Shown: positions 15,637 through 23,903 of the stretch, piece by piece | Numbering within the stretch: the first letter of the stretch is position 1 | Layout of the letters: every line of letters begins with the position of its first letter | Assembly: GCA_048939595.1 (NCBI GenBank) | Contig: JBHLPI010000001.1 | Span: 1-64,000, forward strand | Reading direction: 5' to 3' | Length of the DNA: 64,000 nt | Source of the DNA: Hermodarchaeum sp048939595 | GTDB lineage: Archaea > Asgardarchaeota > Hermodarchaeia > Hermodarchaeales > Hermodarchaeaceae | Notes under the pieces: generated by a model | What the model saw: the letters and a program-made list of their open reading frames with translations, nothing else | What the model was told of the DNA's origin: nothing | The model's database searches: none | Program-made: the position numbers and the translations under genes

Positions 15637-16503
15637 TTACGCGTGCTTTTGTTTGTCTCTGCAAAAGATTTCTGCACATATTGGATTGGTCATAATGGGC
15701 CCGGTCATCGATGTGTGCTCACGTAAATTGTATTGGATAAACCGTCCTAAAGCTGGTTTAAGCTCATCATGCCAGTTTCCAGTGTGTTTCCATTCTTCTA
15801 ATCCGACGAGAACCTTTGTGGCTTCCCAAGACATTACAGCCCCAACAATCGAGGTGACGAAACTAATCATAGGAAACCGAGGAATCGTGTTTACAAAGAA
15901 TGGATCGCAGCGAGTTCGAACTTCATTGGCCACCACATGATCAACGAAATCCTTACTCCATGAACACACTAAACATGCTGTGTGGGGTGGGGCAAGGACC
16001 TCTACTGTGACAAAGTCTTTTCCCATCGCTCCATTGATAAGTGGAAGTGGCGGATCTAAACTGAGATTCTTTGCGTTTAATAAATACCGGGCATAATGAT
16101 TATCGACTCCCACCAATACTAAATCCACGTTCCACACGGATTCTGGAGCTTGCTGAATAGGAACTGCGTATGGTTCGACGATTGTGTCTGTTGCGAGATT
16201 AGGGAGTCTTTCAGCAACGGCATCGACTTTGAATTTGACCTCATGATCCTCAGGTCTGAAGAAGACACAGCGATTCAGATTAGAGGCAGCAACCTTTTCT
16301 GGGTCAACTAAGATGATTTTTCCAACTCCCAGTAGTCCAAGATTCTTACACACTTCATTGCCTACAGCCCCAGCTCCAATTATAAGGACTTTTGATTGTT
16401 GGATTGTGTCCAAGTTAGTTTTGCCTAACCATCGGCGAGTGCGGTCATGTTGATCTTTTTCAAAGAATTGGAGACTAACAGGAGTTGGTTTCTTCGTTGT
16501 CAT
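15637..16503 (-). CDS. E1-like (ThiF/UBA) adenylyltransferase for the ubiquitin-like modifier
   Basis: The protein adenylates the modifier C-terminus as the first step of conjugation. From the ATG ending at 16503, behind GAGGAGG, it has 288 residues. The Rossmann loop is IIGAGAVGNE (41-50), the acidic end of strand two is Asp67, the SNLNR motif is at 74-78 and the Mg-ATP Asp is Asp134 (VGVDN). Zinc ligands are likely C177/C180 and C276/C281. In the stretch VNTIPRFP (204-211), where many E1s read CTI, the position of the thioester Cys is Asn; Cys199 nearby is a candidate replacement. An upstream in-frame start at 16593 would run through the JAMM gene and is rejected. The start overlaps the end of the JAMM gene by 29 bp. 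Confidence 0.85.
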   Translation of the reverse strand: MTTKKPTPVSLQFFEKDQHDRTRRWLGKTNLDTIQQSKVLIIGAGAVGNEVCKNLGLLGVGKIILVDPEKVAASNLNRCVFFRPEDHEVKFKVDAVAERLPNLATDTIVEPYAVPIQQAPESVWNVDLVLVGVDNHYARYLLNAKNLSLDPPLPLINGAMGKDFVTVEVLAPPHTACLVCSWSKDFVDHVVANEVRTRCDPFFVNTIPRFPMISFVTSIVGAVMSWEATKVLVGLEEWKHTGNWHDELKPALGRFIQYNLREHTSMTGPIMTNPICAEIFCRDKQKHA

Positions 16504-17107
16504 GAACTGGTTCCTCCTCATTGGCAGAATCGGCTTCGCTGGAGTGATTGGATTCATCAAGGGGAACTGAGGGGCGATAGGTACACCACTCAACTTGATC
16601 TAGTTGAAGCCCAGGTTCATCGGGGCGTTGGCGAAGCATATACACCTTGAAGACTCGACTAATTGGATCAATTAGAAAGAAGATGTTTCCTTCTGCACAG
16701 AATGGAGTATTAAAGAATGTGTGGAGGTCTGTTGACGAAAAGTGGGGATCTCCTCCAAAGGGGTGAGAATGCCACAACCCAACGACTCGAGGAGAATGAG
16801 GATTATTTCCATAACGATCATATAAGGCCAATCGATATTCGAGGATTCCCTCAGGTGTAAACCTTGCATGAGCGATGCTCGCTTCAACTCGCCCTGTCGC
16901 CCAATCGGTTACGCGGATATACTTTTGTCCGTTCCATATTCGTCGAAATCCAAGAATGACACCTAAGGCCTCACGTCGTGAGTCTCCAGTCGCTTCCCTA
17001 AGGCAGTGATTGAAGATATCTCTGCAAACCCTTTCGAAAATATACACAGAGTACACATGTGGCGATGAAGGTATTATGTTCGAACCATCATTTTTGGGAG
17101 CGGCCAT
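16475..17107 (-). CDS. JAMM/JAB metalloprotease (Rpn11-like deubiquitinase fold)
   Basis: The protein is a zinc isopeptidase candidate of 210 residues. It has the full JAMM set: Glu46 in EALGVILG, His113 and His115 in WHSHPFGG, and Ser124 with Asp127 in FSSTDLH. In archaeal ubiquitin-like systems such enzymes trim the modifier precursor or remove it from targets. Here the modifier ends in Gly-Gln, so a trimming role is attractive. The C-terminal 30 residues are acidic and Ser-rich and probably disordered, ending in Cys. It is co-transcribed with, and overlaps, the E1 gene, and the pair runs toward the ubiquitin operon with the stops 4 bp apart. Confidence 0.88.
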   Translation of the reverse strand: MAAPKNDGSNIIPSSPHVYSVYIFERVCRDIFNHCLREATGDSRREALGVILGFRRIWNGQKYIRVTDWATGRVEASIAHARFTPEGILEYRLALYDRYGNNPHSPRVVGLWHSHPFGGDPHFSSTDLHTFFNTPFCAEGNIFFLIDPISRVFKVYMLRQRPDEPGLQLDQVEWCTYRPSVPLDESNHSSEADSANEEEPVHDNEETNSC

Positions 17108-17201
17108 TCTTACTTCACACTTTGAAACAATATCTCACACTGTTAAATCCTTGTAATACAAAGCATCAATCCGTAATTTTTCATATTATAGACTATATGC
17201 T

Positions 17202-17900
17202 TTGAACGAGGGAATATCTCTAAATTCAAGCATAGAAGTCGGGCAATGTCTGGGAGAGAACGAAACTTGGCGACTTTTGTATATTCTATCAACTATTTTT
17301 GTGCTTTTTTGCTTCATTATCTCAATCGTAATACTTCTTCTCATTAACAATTATATCATTGGTATATGGAATTTTATTTCTGTTCGACCCCCTCTAATTG
17401 GTCAAAGTATTAGTCAGTTATTAAATGCAACATTCTTTGTCTTTATAATTGGTTCAATTTTCTTTGGCATCTGGATTAGTCTTATACTAATCAGCGGCGT
17501 TTCTCACCCATTTGTAGTACCTAGACCATATCGATGGCTAGGATTAGTAGTAATAGGGATTTGGTTATTGATTGGTTTCTGGCTTCGATTGGTCGTATTT
17601 TTCCCATTTATGAAGCCCTTTCTTTATTTTACCAGTGAATATTTTCGGTTCACTTGCGATGTCGATCCTTATTGTTGTTATCAGCGCATTTACCTGGTAT
17701 CGATATCTGAAATCCGTTTCGTAAGTAATTTCCATGTTGAGCAAAATTATTTCATAATTCCGTTAATAGTTCCGAGCTTCGTTGACCATGGATACCGCTC
17801 CATAATATTGTCGAGGAGACGTCTGATTTTTGTAACTTCGGAGGTATCAGAATATACAAGGAAAACCACTTGGCCACCGCGACTTCGTTTCATTTTCTGA
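17202..17900 (+). CDS. Possible polytopic membrane protein, overlapping the helicase gene
   Basis: A TTG-started frame of 232 codons encodes three or four strongly hydrophobic helices (about residues 25-50, 75-100, 112-135, perhaps more) and then a soluble tail. The AT-rich 545 bp before 17747 are covered by no other gene, so the membrane part is probably real. The last 154 bp run antisense to the 3' end of the helicase gene, and the tail there may simply be read-through of an open frame. No family is recognised and no ribosome binding site is obvious. If coding, it diverges from the JAMM gene with 94 bp between starts. Confidence 0.45.
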   Translation: MNEGISLNSSIEVGQCLGENETWRLLYILSTIFVLFCFIISIVILLLINNYIIGIWNFISVRPPLIGQSISQLLNATFFVFIIGSIFFGIWISLILISGVSHPFVVPRPYRWLGLVVIGIWLLIGFWLRLVVFFPFMKPFLYFTSEYFRFTCDVDPYCCYQRIYLVSISEIRFVSNFHVEQNYFIIPLIVPSFVDHGYRSIILSRRRLIFVTSEVSEYTRKTTWPPRLRFIF

Positions 17901-19225
17901 TAAATTGTTTTAGTCGTATTGACCGTGTCGCAAATGATAAGTAAGTCAGCTTCAGGCAAATCGAGGTCCCGTTCTCCGACTGGGGAGAGAATAATCGCTG
18001 CAGGTGAAGAAGCCTGCTTGAATTCTGCAAGGACCTCCTGTTTGTCATGAGTACGGCCAGTGAGTTGGAAGGTTCGAATTCCTTTCATTTTAAGAAGCTC
18101 ATCGATTTCACTGACCACGTTCAAGTAAGAGGAAAGGATGACCGTTTTATTTGCATTTGTGGCTAACTCTTGAGCTTTGATAGATTTGGGAGTGATTTTC
18201 GGCCAATCTTTCATCATTCGGTCTACGTCAATCTGGGGTTTCAGGGTTGGATGATGCAAATATCGACGGAAGCTCTTAGATGCCATTCCATAGAGATATT
18301 TGCGAGTCATTAGAAGTCCGCTGTATTGGCGGGCGAGCTCTTCGGGAATGGGGAGTTCATGGAGAATTAGATGCAGTGTCCGAGTGGAGTCAGGGAGCTC
18401 GCCCAGGGCCCTACCTGATTCCTCTCGAACGATTTGGTAGATTTCTTCTCGTGTTGATTGGATAAGATCATCAAGTATGAGAGCCATGGCTCGAATGACT
18501 GCATCCTGTACGGGAGCGACATCTAGAATGGTGGGCTGGATATATTGGTCTATATCGGTACCTACCAATTCGTTCATGCTGATGAGTTCTACATTGGGGA
18601 GAAACTCAGCAAGCGTTTGTAGTTCATCCCGAATGTGGAGTTGGGCTTGATCGAAGACCACATGGTCGTCACGGAGAGTTCCGCTGAGACCCAGAATCCA
18701 GTTCTCTTTGAAGAAGTCCAAAAGATATCCCCAGGGTTGGATGAGAATACGGTTGTGTCCCATACGCCGCAGGATTGTATCGACTTCATTGATTAAGAGT
18801 CCTTCAAAATCAGTTGGTTGCAGATTGCCTTTTTTGAGGATATTGGCGAGGACCCGTGGGGTGCATAATACGACGCGGGATTCACGGAGCAGTTGTTCAC
18901 GCCGAGGACCCTGAACACTAGGAGAAACCACACCTAATCCTTCAACACCGCCATATTCTTCTTTGAGGTATTGCGCAGTTTCTTGGAGAGAAGAAGACGA
19001 ATTCACCGTTATGATAAATCGAGTGTCAGGAAATTGTTCTGTTATCAGTTTATAAGTTAGAACTCGTTTTCCCAGTCCACAGTCTAATTCGACCAGTATG
19101 TTTTGGCCATGATGTTCCCTAATGCGTCGAAGGATATGTTCTTGGTACTGTCGTGTATCAAAGCGGGGAGCATCTGAATTGCAATCCGATGCACTGGAAG
19201 AGCGCTGTTTTCGTGTCATATTCAT
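17747..19225 (-). CDS. Degenerate superfamily 2 helicase, Hef/XPF-like
   Basis: The 492-residue protein has the two-RecA helicase layout, starting with an RQYQEHILRRI element like the Q-region of Hef-type helicases. Motif I reads DCGLGKR (48-54) where active enzymes have TGLGKT, and motif II reads NEVD (146-149) instead of DExD/H. A motif III-like LGLSGT follows, and motif VI is QKMKRSRGG in place of QRxGRxxR. The loss of the Walker A Thr and Walker B Asp predicts weak or no ATP hydrolysis, as in the degenerate helicase part of XPF. No nuclease domain is attached. A DNA-repair role fits the family and the nearby SMC genes but is inference. The C-terminus overlaps a membrane ORF on the other strand. 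Confidence 0.75.
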   Translation of the reverse strand: MNMTRKQRSSSASDCNSDAPRFDTRQYQEHILRRIREHHGQNILVELDCGLGKRVLTYKLITEQFPDTRFIITVNSSSSLQETAQYLKEEYGGVEGLGVVSPSVQGPRREQLLRESRVVLCTPRVLANILKKGNLQPTDFEGLLINEVDTILRRMGHNRILIQPWGYLLDFFKENWILGLSGTLRDDHVVFDQAQLHIRDELQTLAEFLPNVELISMNELVGTDIDQYIQPTILDVAPVQDAVIRAMALILDDLIQSTREEIYQIVREESGRALGELPDSTRTLHLILHELPIPEELARQYSGLLMTRKYLYGMASKSFRRYLHHPTLKPQIDVDRMMKDWPKITPKSIKAQELATNANKTVILSSYLNVVSEIDELLKMKGIRTFQLTGRTHDKQEVLAEFKQASSPAAIILSPVGERDLDLPEADLLIICDTVNTTKTIYQKMKRSRGGQVVFLVYSDTSEVTKIRRLLDNIMERYPWSTKLGTINGIMK

Positions 19226-19243
19226 TTACCATATAACAGCAGA

Positions 19244-19921
19244 CTAGATAAGTTGCACAATTTCTGCAAATGAGTTGAGAACATGGTTAGCGAAGGGGGC
19301 TAAATCGTCAGGTGTTCCGAATCCTGTCAGAACTCCGATTGTTACACACCCTAGACCCTTTGCGGCTTCTAATTCACTCGCGGAGTCACCGACAACCCAG
19401 ACCTCCCCTTCTGCTTTCACATCCTGCAATGCTAATTGAATGAGGGCACGTCGTTGCGGTAGATAGGGAAAAAGTGGGACTCGCTCTTTTCCTTGAGCCT
19501 GAGCAAGATCTCCGCGAGTGTAAATTGCTTCGAACCATTTGTAAAGACCGTGTAGTCTCATTTCTTGTTGGGTTAGCTGAATATCATGGCGCGATGTGAC
19601 TACTCGCATGTGGTTTGTTCGGGATTGAAGTTGGGTGAGGACCTCAAGTGTGCCTGGAATGACGTATGAGAGCTCGGGATGTGAAAAGAAATGTCCTCGG
19701 AAATTTGTAAGGTATTGGATGAAGTCTGAATCGGAAAGATGGACATTCAACCTATTGAGGAAATCGCGGGAATCAAAGGCATATCTGTACAGGTTTCGAA
19801 TTTGATCTGGAGTTACTGAATACCCAAGGGGGCGAAGAGCTTGAGCATGAGCTTGGATCGCTCGTTCACGAGTATCAATTAGAGTGCCATCAAGGTCTGA
19901 GAGGAAGGCTTTCAACTTCAT
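19244..19921 (-). CDS. HAD-superfamily hydrolase (phosphatase), copy 2 of a tandem pair
   Basis: The protein is a phosphoglycolate-phosphatase-like HAD enzyme of about 225 residues. Motif I is SDLDGTLID with the nucleophile and acid Asp at its start, motif II is VVTSRH, and motif IV is WVVGDSASELEAAKGLG. A helical cap follows motif I. The start at MKLKAFLSDLDG is chosen because the earlier ATG at 20032 would run into the neighbouring gene. It shares layout and many residues with the upstream HAD gene, including a TRGDLA motif and an NLxx-cap arrangement, so the two arose by duplication. The phosphorylated substrate is unknown. Confidence 0.8.
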   Translation of the reverse strand: MKLKAFLSDLDGTLIDTRERAIQAHAQALRPLGYSVTPDQIRNLYRYAFDSRDFLNRLNVHLSDSDFIQYLTNFRGHFFSHPELSYVIPGTLEVLTQLQSRTNHMRVVTSRHDIQLTQQEMRLHGLYKWFEAIYTRGDLAQAQGKERVPLFPYLPQRRALIQLALQDVKAEGEVWVVGDSASELEAAKGLGCVTIGVLTGFGTPDDLAPFANHVLNSFAEIVQLI

Positions 19922-19983
19922 TATCATTGAAGAGAAGGAGATTGGTGCTATTATAAGCTTGACTGTCTTTCGGTAACTACAAA

Positions 19984-20658
19984 CTAAAGCAACGACCCTA
20001 TCTCCGCCACTGAATCGATTATATGAGTACAATAGGGATAAAGGGCCTCAGGATTGATGAAGCCTGTTAAGACCCCAACTGTCGTGAAGCCAAGACTTTG
20101 TGCTACTTGCATTTCATTGGGAAAATCACCAATGACCCACACATCGTCTTTAGCCGTTAAATCAGCAATTGCTAATTGGATTAATCGTTGCCGATGATCA
20201 GCATAGGGATAAAATGGAACTTCGTCAATCCCCTCTTGACGGGCTAGGTCGCCACGGGTAAAGACAGGACGATCGAAGACCTGATCAAGTCCGAAATGTT
20301 GGACTTCGGTTCGGGTTTCCTCAACCCAAGCTCGTGAGGTAATGAGGCGGAGAGCATCGACCTGTGGACGGATAGATTTCAGGGCTTCAATAACGCCGGG
20401 AAACACGTAAGAATGTTGCCACCCTTTGTAAAATTCCTGTTCAATACTGAGGAGGTACTGGATGTAGTCTTTTTGAGAAAGGCTGACATCTAACTCGTCT
20501 AGAAATCGTTCATAATTCATTACGATCTCTATGAATGGTTCGACCTGTTCGAAGCTTATTGTGTACCCAAAATTGGCCAGCGCGTTGATTTGTGAATAGA
20601 GGAATCGGTCGCGTATATCGATAAGTGTTCCATCTAAATCAGAGACAAGAATTGGCAT
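19984..20658 (-). CDS. HAD-superfamily hydrolase (phosphatase), copy 1 of a tandem pair
   Basis: This HAD phosphatase of about 224 residues starts at MPILVSDLDG. Motif I is SDLDGTLID, motif II is LITSRA and motif IV is WVIGDFPNEMQVAQSLG. The cap is helical. It is a paralogue of the gene that follows it, with matching segments such as FTRGDLARQEG versus YTRGDLAQAQG and a shared VLTGF near the end. The pair lies 62 bp apart and is likely co-transcribed. The substrate cannot be read from the sequence; small phosphosugars or phosphoglycolate are usual for the family. Confidence 0.8.
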   Translation of the reverse strand: MPILVSDLDGTLIDIRDRFLYSQINALANFGYTISFEQVEPFIEIVMNYERFLDELDVSLSQKDYIQYLLSIEQEFYKGWQHSYVFPGVIEALKSIRPQVDALRLITSRAWVEETRTEVQHFGLDQVFDRPVFTRGDLARQEGIDEVPFYPYADHRQRLIQLAIADLTAKDDVWVIGDFPNEMQVAQSLGFTTVGVLTGFINPEALYPYCTHIIDSVAEIGSLL

Positions 20659-20754
20659 GCGTTGTACTCCCAAGTATTTTCAAACCGATTTTTGTGTTTG
20701 TTAGAGGTGAATCCTTCTACAAGGTAGTTTTTCTAATATAAACGCACGCCATGA

Positions 20755-22116
20755 TTAGATGGGTGCTTTGGGGATGAATCCGTTATCCATCAGGGATTGG
20801 GTGACATCAATAGAGCGTTTAATGATTTTGGTTGCATGAGCAAGGAGTTCTTGCTCTTCCCATTCTTTTCGAGCAACCTTCTGTTCAATCGCTTTCATCC
20901 CTACAGCAACAGCTTCCGCTGGATAAAGTTCCCACTCATCCATGCTTGGAATTACATAATCCTCACGTAAACCTCGTTCTTCTGCGAGGTCAGCAAGCCG
21001 TGTGGCCGCCGCAATACACATTTCATCGGTAATTTCCATCGCTCGGACATCAAGGGCTCCACGGAAAATCGCTGGAAATCCAAGACTATTATTGATCTGG
21101 TTATCAAAGTCAGATCGCCCAGTTCCTACTACTTTCGCACCAGCTTCTTTAGCCTCCCAAGGCCAGATTTCAGGAAGTGGATTAGCACAAGCAAAGACAA
21201 TAGCATCCTTTGCCATCTTCTCGACCCATTCTTTCTTAATTAGACCAGGAATGGGGGCAGAAGCACTGATACACACATCAGCACCTCGAAGTGCTTCACC
21301 AAAGTCCCCAGAGCGTTGTTCTTCGTTGGTGAGGATAGCCAAGTCATACTTCTCATGCTCATCATCTTTCATTGCTTTCAAATCTTCACGACCTTTGTAA
21401 AGAAGTCCATCACGGTCACAGAGGATAAGATTACTCGCCGGCACCCCTGCTTCGATGAGTAACTCAGCAGTACAAGTGTTCGCGGCTCCAACGCCAAGCA
21501 TCGCGATCTGTACTTGATCCAAGGATTTCCCAACAAATCGTAGTGCACCCATTAAACCTGCAAGGATAATTGTTGCAGTACCCTGCTGATCATCATGAAA
21601 TACAGGAATTTTCATGTCCGTTTTCAGTCGATGCAAAATGTTGAAACATTTGGGCTTTGAAATATCTTCAAGGTTAATACCACCAAAGGCGGGTTCAAGG
21701 AGCTTGGTTGCCCGAATGAAGTTCTCAGGATCCTGAGTGTTAAGAGCAATGGGTACAGCATCAACCCCCCCAAGATACTTGAAAATCAAAGACTTCCCTT
21801 CCATCACTGGAAGCGACGCTTCGGGACCGATGTTTCCGAGTCCGAGAACGCGGCTGCCATCAGTGACTACAGCGATCATGTTAGCTTTGTTGGTGTGGTC
21901 CCAGACTTTTTCGGGATTGGCTTCAATGTCACGGCAGGGAGCTGCAACGCCGGGAGTATACCAGATGGCGAAATCGTCAAATCCCCGGATGGTGCATTTG
22001 GGGATGGTTTGGATTTTTCCTCTATAATAGGGGTGGAGTTGCATGGCTTCTTTAGCCGGTTGTTTGGCTTTTTCGAGGAGTTCTTCTTTGGTGGGTGGTC
22101 GTCCAGCTTGGGTCAT
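20755..22116 (-). CDS. Malic enzyme (NAD(P)-dependent, oxaloacetate-decarboxylating)
   Basis: The enzyme oxidatively decarboxylates malate to pyruvate, reducing NAD(P). The 453-residue length suits the short prokaryotic form without the phosphotransacetylase domain. Family landmarks are VWYTPGVAAPC-type N-terminal residues (AIWYTPGVAAPCRDIE), the GLGNIGPEASLPVMEGKS segment, the metal site FHDDQQGTA, the dinucleotide loop MLGVGAANT and the CANPLPEIWPWEA region. The start at MTQAGRPPTKEELL is usual. Cofactor preference cannot be judged by eye. It links the citrate-cycle branch to pyruvate and could supply NAD(P)H. It is a single gene between the HAD pair and a Rab-like GTPase. Confidence 0.95.
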   Translation of the reverse strand: MTQAGRPPTKEELLEKAKQPAKEAMQLHPYYRGKIQTIPKCTIRGFDDFAIWYTPGVAAPCRDIEANPEKVWDHTNKANMIAVVTDGSRVLGLGNIGPEASLPVMEGKSLIFKYLGGVDAVPIALNTQDPENFIRATKLLEPAFGGINLEDISKPKCFNILHRLKTDMKIPVFHDDQQGTATIILAGLMGALRFVGKSLDQVQIAMLGVGAANTCTAELLIEAGVPASNLILCDRDGLLYKGREDLKAMKDDEHEKYDLAILTNEEQRSGDFGEALRGADVCISASAPIPGLIKKEWVEKMAKDAIVFACANPLPEIWPWEAKEAGAKVVGTGRSDFDNQINNSLGFPAIFRGALDVRAMEITDEMCIAAATRLADLAEERGLREDYVIPSMDEWELYPAEAVAVGMKAIEQKVARKEWEEQELLAHATKIIKRSIDVTQSLMDNGFIPKAPI

Positions 22117-22264
22117 ATATGTGCATCTCGATGAAGTAATTCCCCTCCAGTTGGGGCTTGAACGGTTCGATGAGTCAGTTAAGTGTATTTCTCTTCTTCG
22201 AGATTATTGAATGCCTAAAATTAAGAAGTTTGACTTACGACTAATTTTTATGGATTTGGTGATA

Positions 22265-22852
22265 TCAGATCGCTTGGGAAATAGGCGATTCAGGTCTTGC
22301 AGTCGTAATCCGTAACCACATGAGATTCGCTATATTTTCAAAGACTTCAGAGACATTGAGACCTATCTTAGAACTTGTTTCAAGATACCCGACGAGATTA
22401 TTGAGTTTCGCATAGTCGTGAGCCATGTCACTGTTATTGTTTCCAACATCCCGTTTGGTGCCAACTAAGAGAATGGGTATATCATCTGTGTTGTTGCGAA
22501 CCAGGTTGAGCCACTCATCAAGATGATAGAATGTTGGGGGACGAGCTAAGTCAAAGGCTAGGATACAACCTAATGCACCTCGACAATAGCTGGGTAAGAG
22601 AAAACGGAAGCGCTCCTCACCCGCGAAATCCCATATGGTCAGAGTGACAAGGACACCTTCCATTTCAATATCTCGTGTCGCGAATCCGGAACCAACAGTC
22701 ATTCGTTGATCCAGATAATTCCCTGTAAGGTAGCGGTGAATTAACGTGGTTTTTCCGACGCCCCCATCCCCAACGACAATCATTTTCAAAACTGCTTTTC
22801 GGGGTAGGCTAGCGTCACCGGTTGATATCCATCCGACCGGACTTGGTTGCAC
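22265..22852 (-). CDS. Rab/Ras-like small GTPase
   Basis: This 195-residue protein is an eukaryote-like small GTPase. The P-loop is GDGGVGKT (28-35), switch II is DFAGEERF (from 75), the guanine specificity motif is GTKRD (Thr in place of Asn of NKxD) and the G5 loop is ETSSK. A 20-residue N-terminal extension precedes the fold. There is no C-terminal cysteine, so it is not prenylated in the usual Rab manner. Such GTPases are abundant in Asgard archaea, where their partners are largely unknown. Membrane-trafficking-like or polarity roles can only be guessed. It is a single gene with no effector next to it. Confidence 0.88.
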   Translation of the reverse strand: MQPSPVGWISTGDASLPRKAVLKMIVVGDGGVGKTTLIHRYLTGNYLDQRMTVGSGFATRDIEMEGVLVTLTIWDFAGEERFRFLLPSYCRGALGCILAFDLARPPTFYHLDEWLNLVRNNTDDIPILLVGTKRDVGNNNSDMAHDYAKLNNLVGYLETSSKIGLNVSEVFENIANLMWLRITTARPESPISQAI

Positions 22853-23048
22853 ATCTTCTACCCCGCTAATATTCTTTGGAAGACTGTAGTGCCTTATCCT
22901 GCTGGTTCATGTCCCCATCGTTCCTCAAAGATGAGGGGGACCACTTACACAAGTACAGATAAATGCCGGATTGGTCCTTCTTAAAGCCTGTTTCATTGGA
23001 GAGCGGCGTGGAACTTTTTTTGCGATTTTCTGTATCTTCCACATAGTG

Positions 23049-23825
23049 TTACTCTTGTGCAATCCGATTAGCAATCAGAGCAGCAATCGCCCCTGCTCCA
23101 ACTCCATTATCAATGTTCACGACCGCTAACCCAAGCGAACAAGATTGCAGCATAGAAATCAGAGCGCCAAGCCCTTCTCCACCTAACCCATAACCTGTTG
23201 AGATAGGAAGCCCAATGACAGGGATATCAACCAGCCCCGTTACTAAAGAGGGTAAAGCGCCTTCCATTCCAGCTGCAATAACAAGGACATCAATGCCTTG
23301 TTCAACCATCTCTTCAAGTTCTGGGAAAAGCCGATGAACCCCCGCGACCCCGACATCATATGTTGTAGAAACTTGACATCCCATTTGTTCAGCCATTACA
23401 CGTGCAGCCTCTGCAACCCGCCGATCAGAGGTTCCAGCTGCAATGATACCAACCTTACCGCCTGTTTGCTGAGGTTGATAATCTTGTGTGTGGATGAGCG
23501 CTATCTCTCCTTCACCAAAGACCTCAAAAACCAAATCAGAGCCATAAGTTTCCTTTATCGCTCGCTGCTGCTCTTGGTTTATTTTACTTAAAATTATCAC
23601 AGGCTTGGCCCCAATCCCAGCCGTGATAATTTTCGTAAGTTCGGTTATTGATTTGTTCTTAGCAAAAATTACTTCAGGTATTCCTTTTCGAACTTCCCGG
23701 TGAACATCTAGCTTTGCTAGTTTGGCGACCTCCACAATGTTGAAAATGCGGAGTTTTGTTTCTGCTTCTTCGATAGTACACTCGCCTTGTGCGACTTTTT
23801 TAAGGAGATCACGAAGCTCGCTCAT
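23049..23825 (-). CDS. larB: LarB, nickel-pincer cofactor biosynthesis (NaAD carboxylase/hydrolase)
   Basis: LarB carboxylates the pyridinium ring of nicotinic acid adenine dinucleotide and hydrolyses the phosphoanhydride, the first step toward the nickel-pincer nucleotide cofactor. The 258-residue protein has a helical N-terminus (SELRDLLKKVAQGE) and an AIR-carboxylase-like (PurE-type) C-terminal half with GTSDRRVAEAARV and YDVGVAGVHRL, followed by the LPISTGYGLGGEG loop. The start at MSELRDL (23825) fits the family better than the ATG five codons upstream. It diverges from larC/larE, with 78 bp between starts, so the three genes form one biosynthetic locus. No lactate racemase (larA) is in the window. 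Confidence 0.93.
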   Translation of the reverse strand: MSELRDLLKKVAQGECTIEEAETKLRIFNIVEVAKLAKLDVHREVRKGIPEVIFAKNKSITELTKIITAGIGAKPVIILSKINQEQQRAIKETYGSDLVFEVFGEGEIALIHTQDYQPQQTGGKVGIIAAGTSDRRVAEAARVMAEQMGCQVSTTYDVGVAGVHRLFPELEEMVEQGIDVLVIAAGMEGALPSLVTGLVDIPVIGLPISTGYGLGGEGLGALISMLQSCSLGLAVVNIDNGVGAGAIAALIANRIAQE

Positions 23826-23903
23826 TGCGGCTATCACCAATTTCTCATAGACAGACCGAGCATATTAAAGCTTGAAGAATTGACAACTTAGTGGGAAATA
23901 TAC

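Noticed and set aside
22911..22941. Inverted repeat GTCCCC...GGGGAC between larB and the GTPase gene
   Set aside because: The stem is only 6 bp, can pair in other registers, and lacks a T-rich tract on the larB (minus) strand, so neither terminator nor RNA gene is supported.
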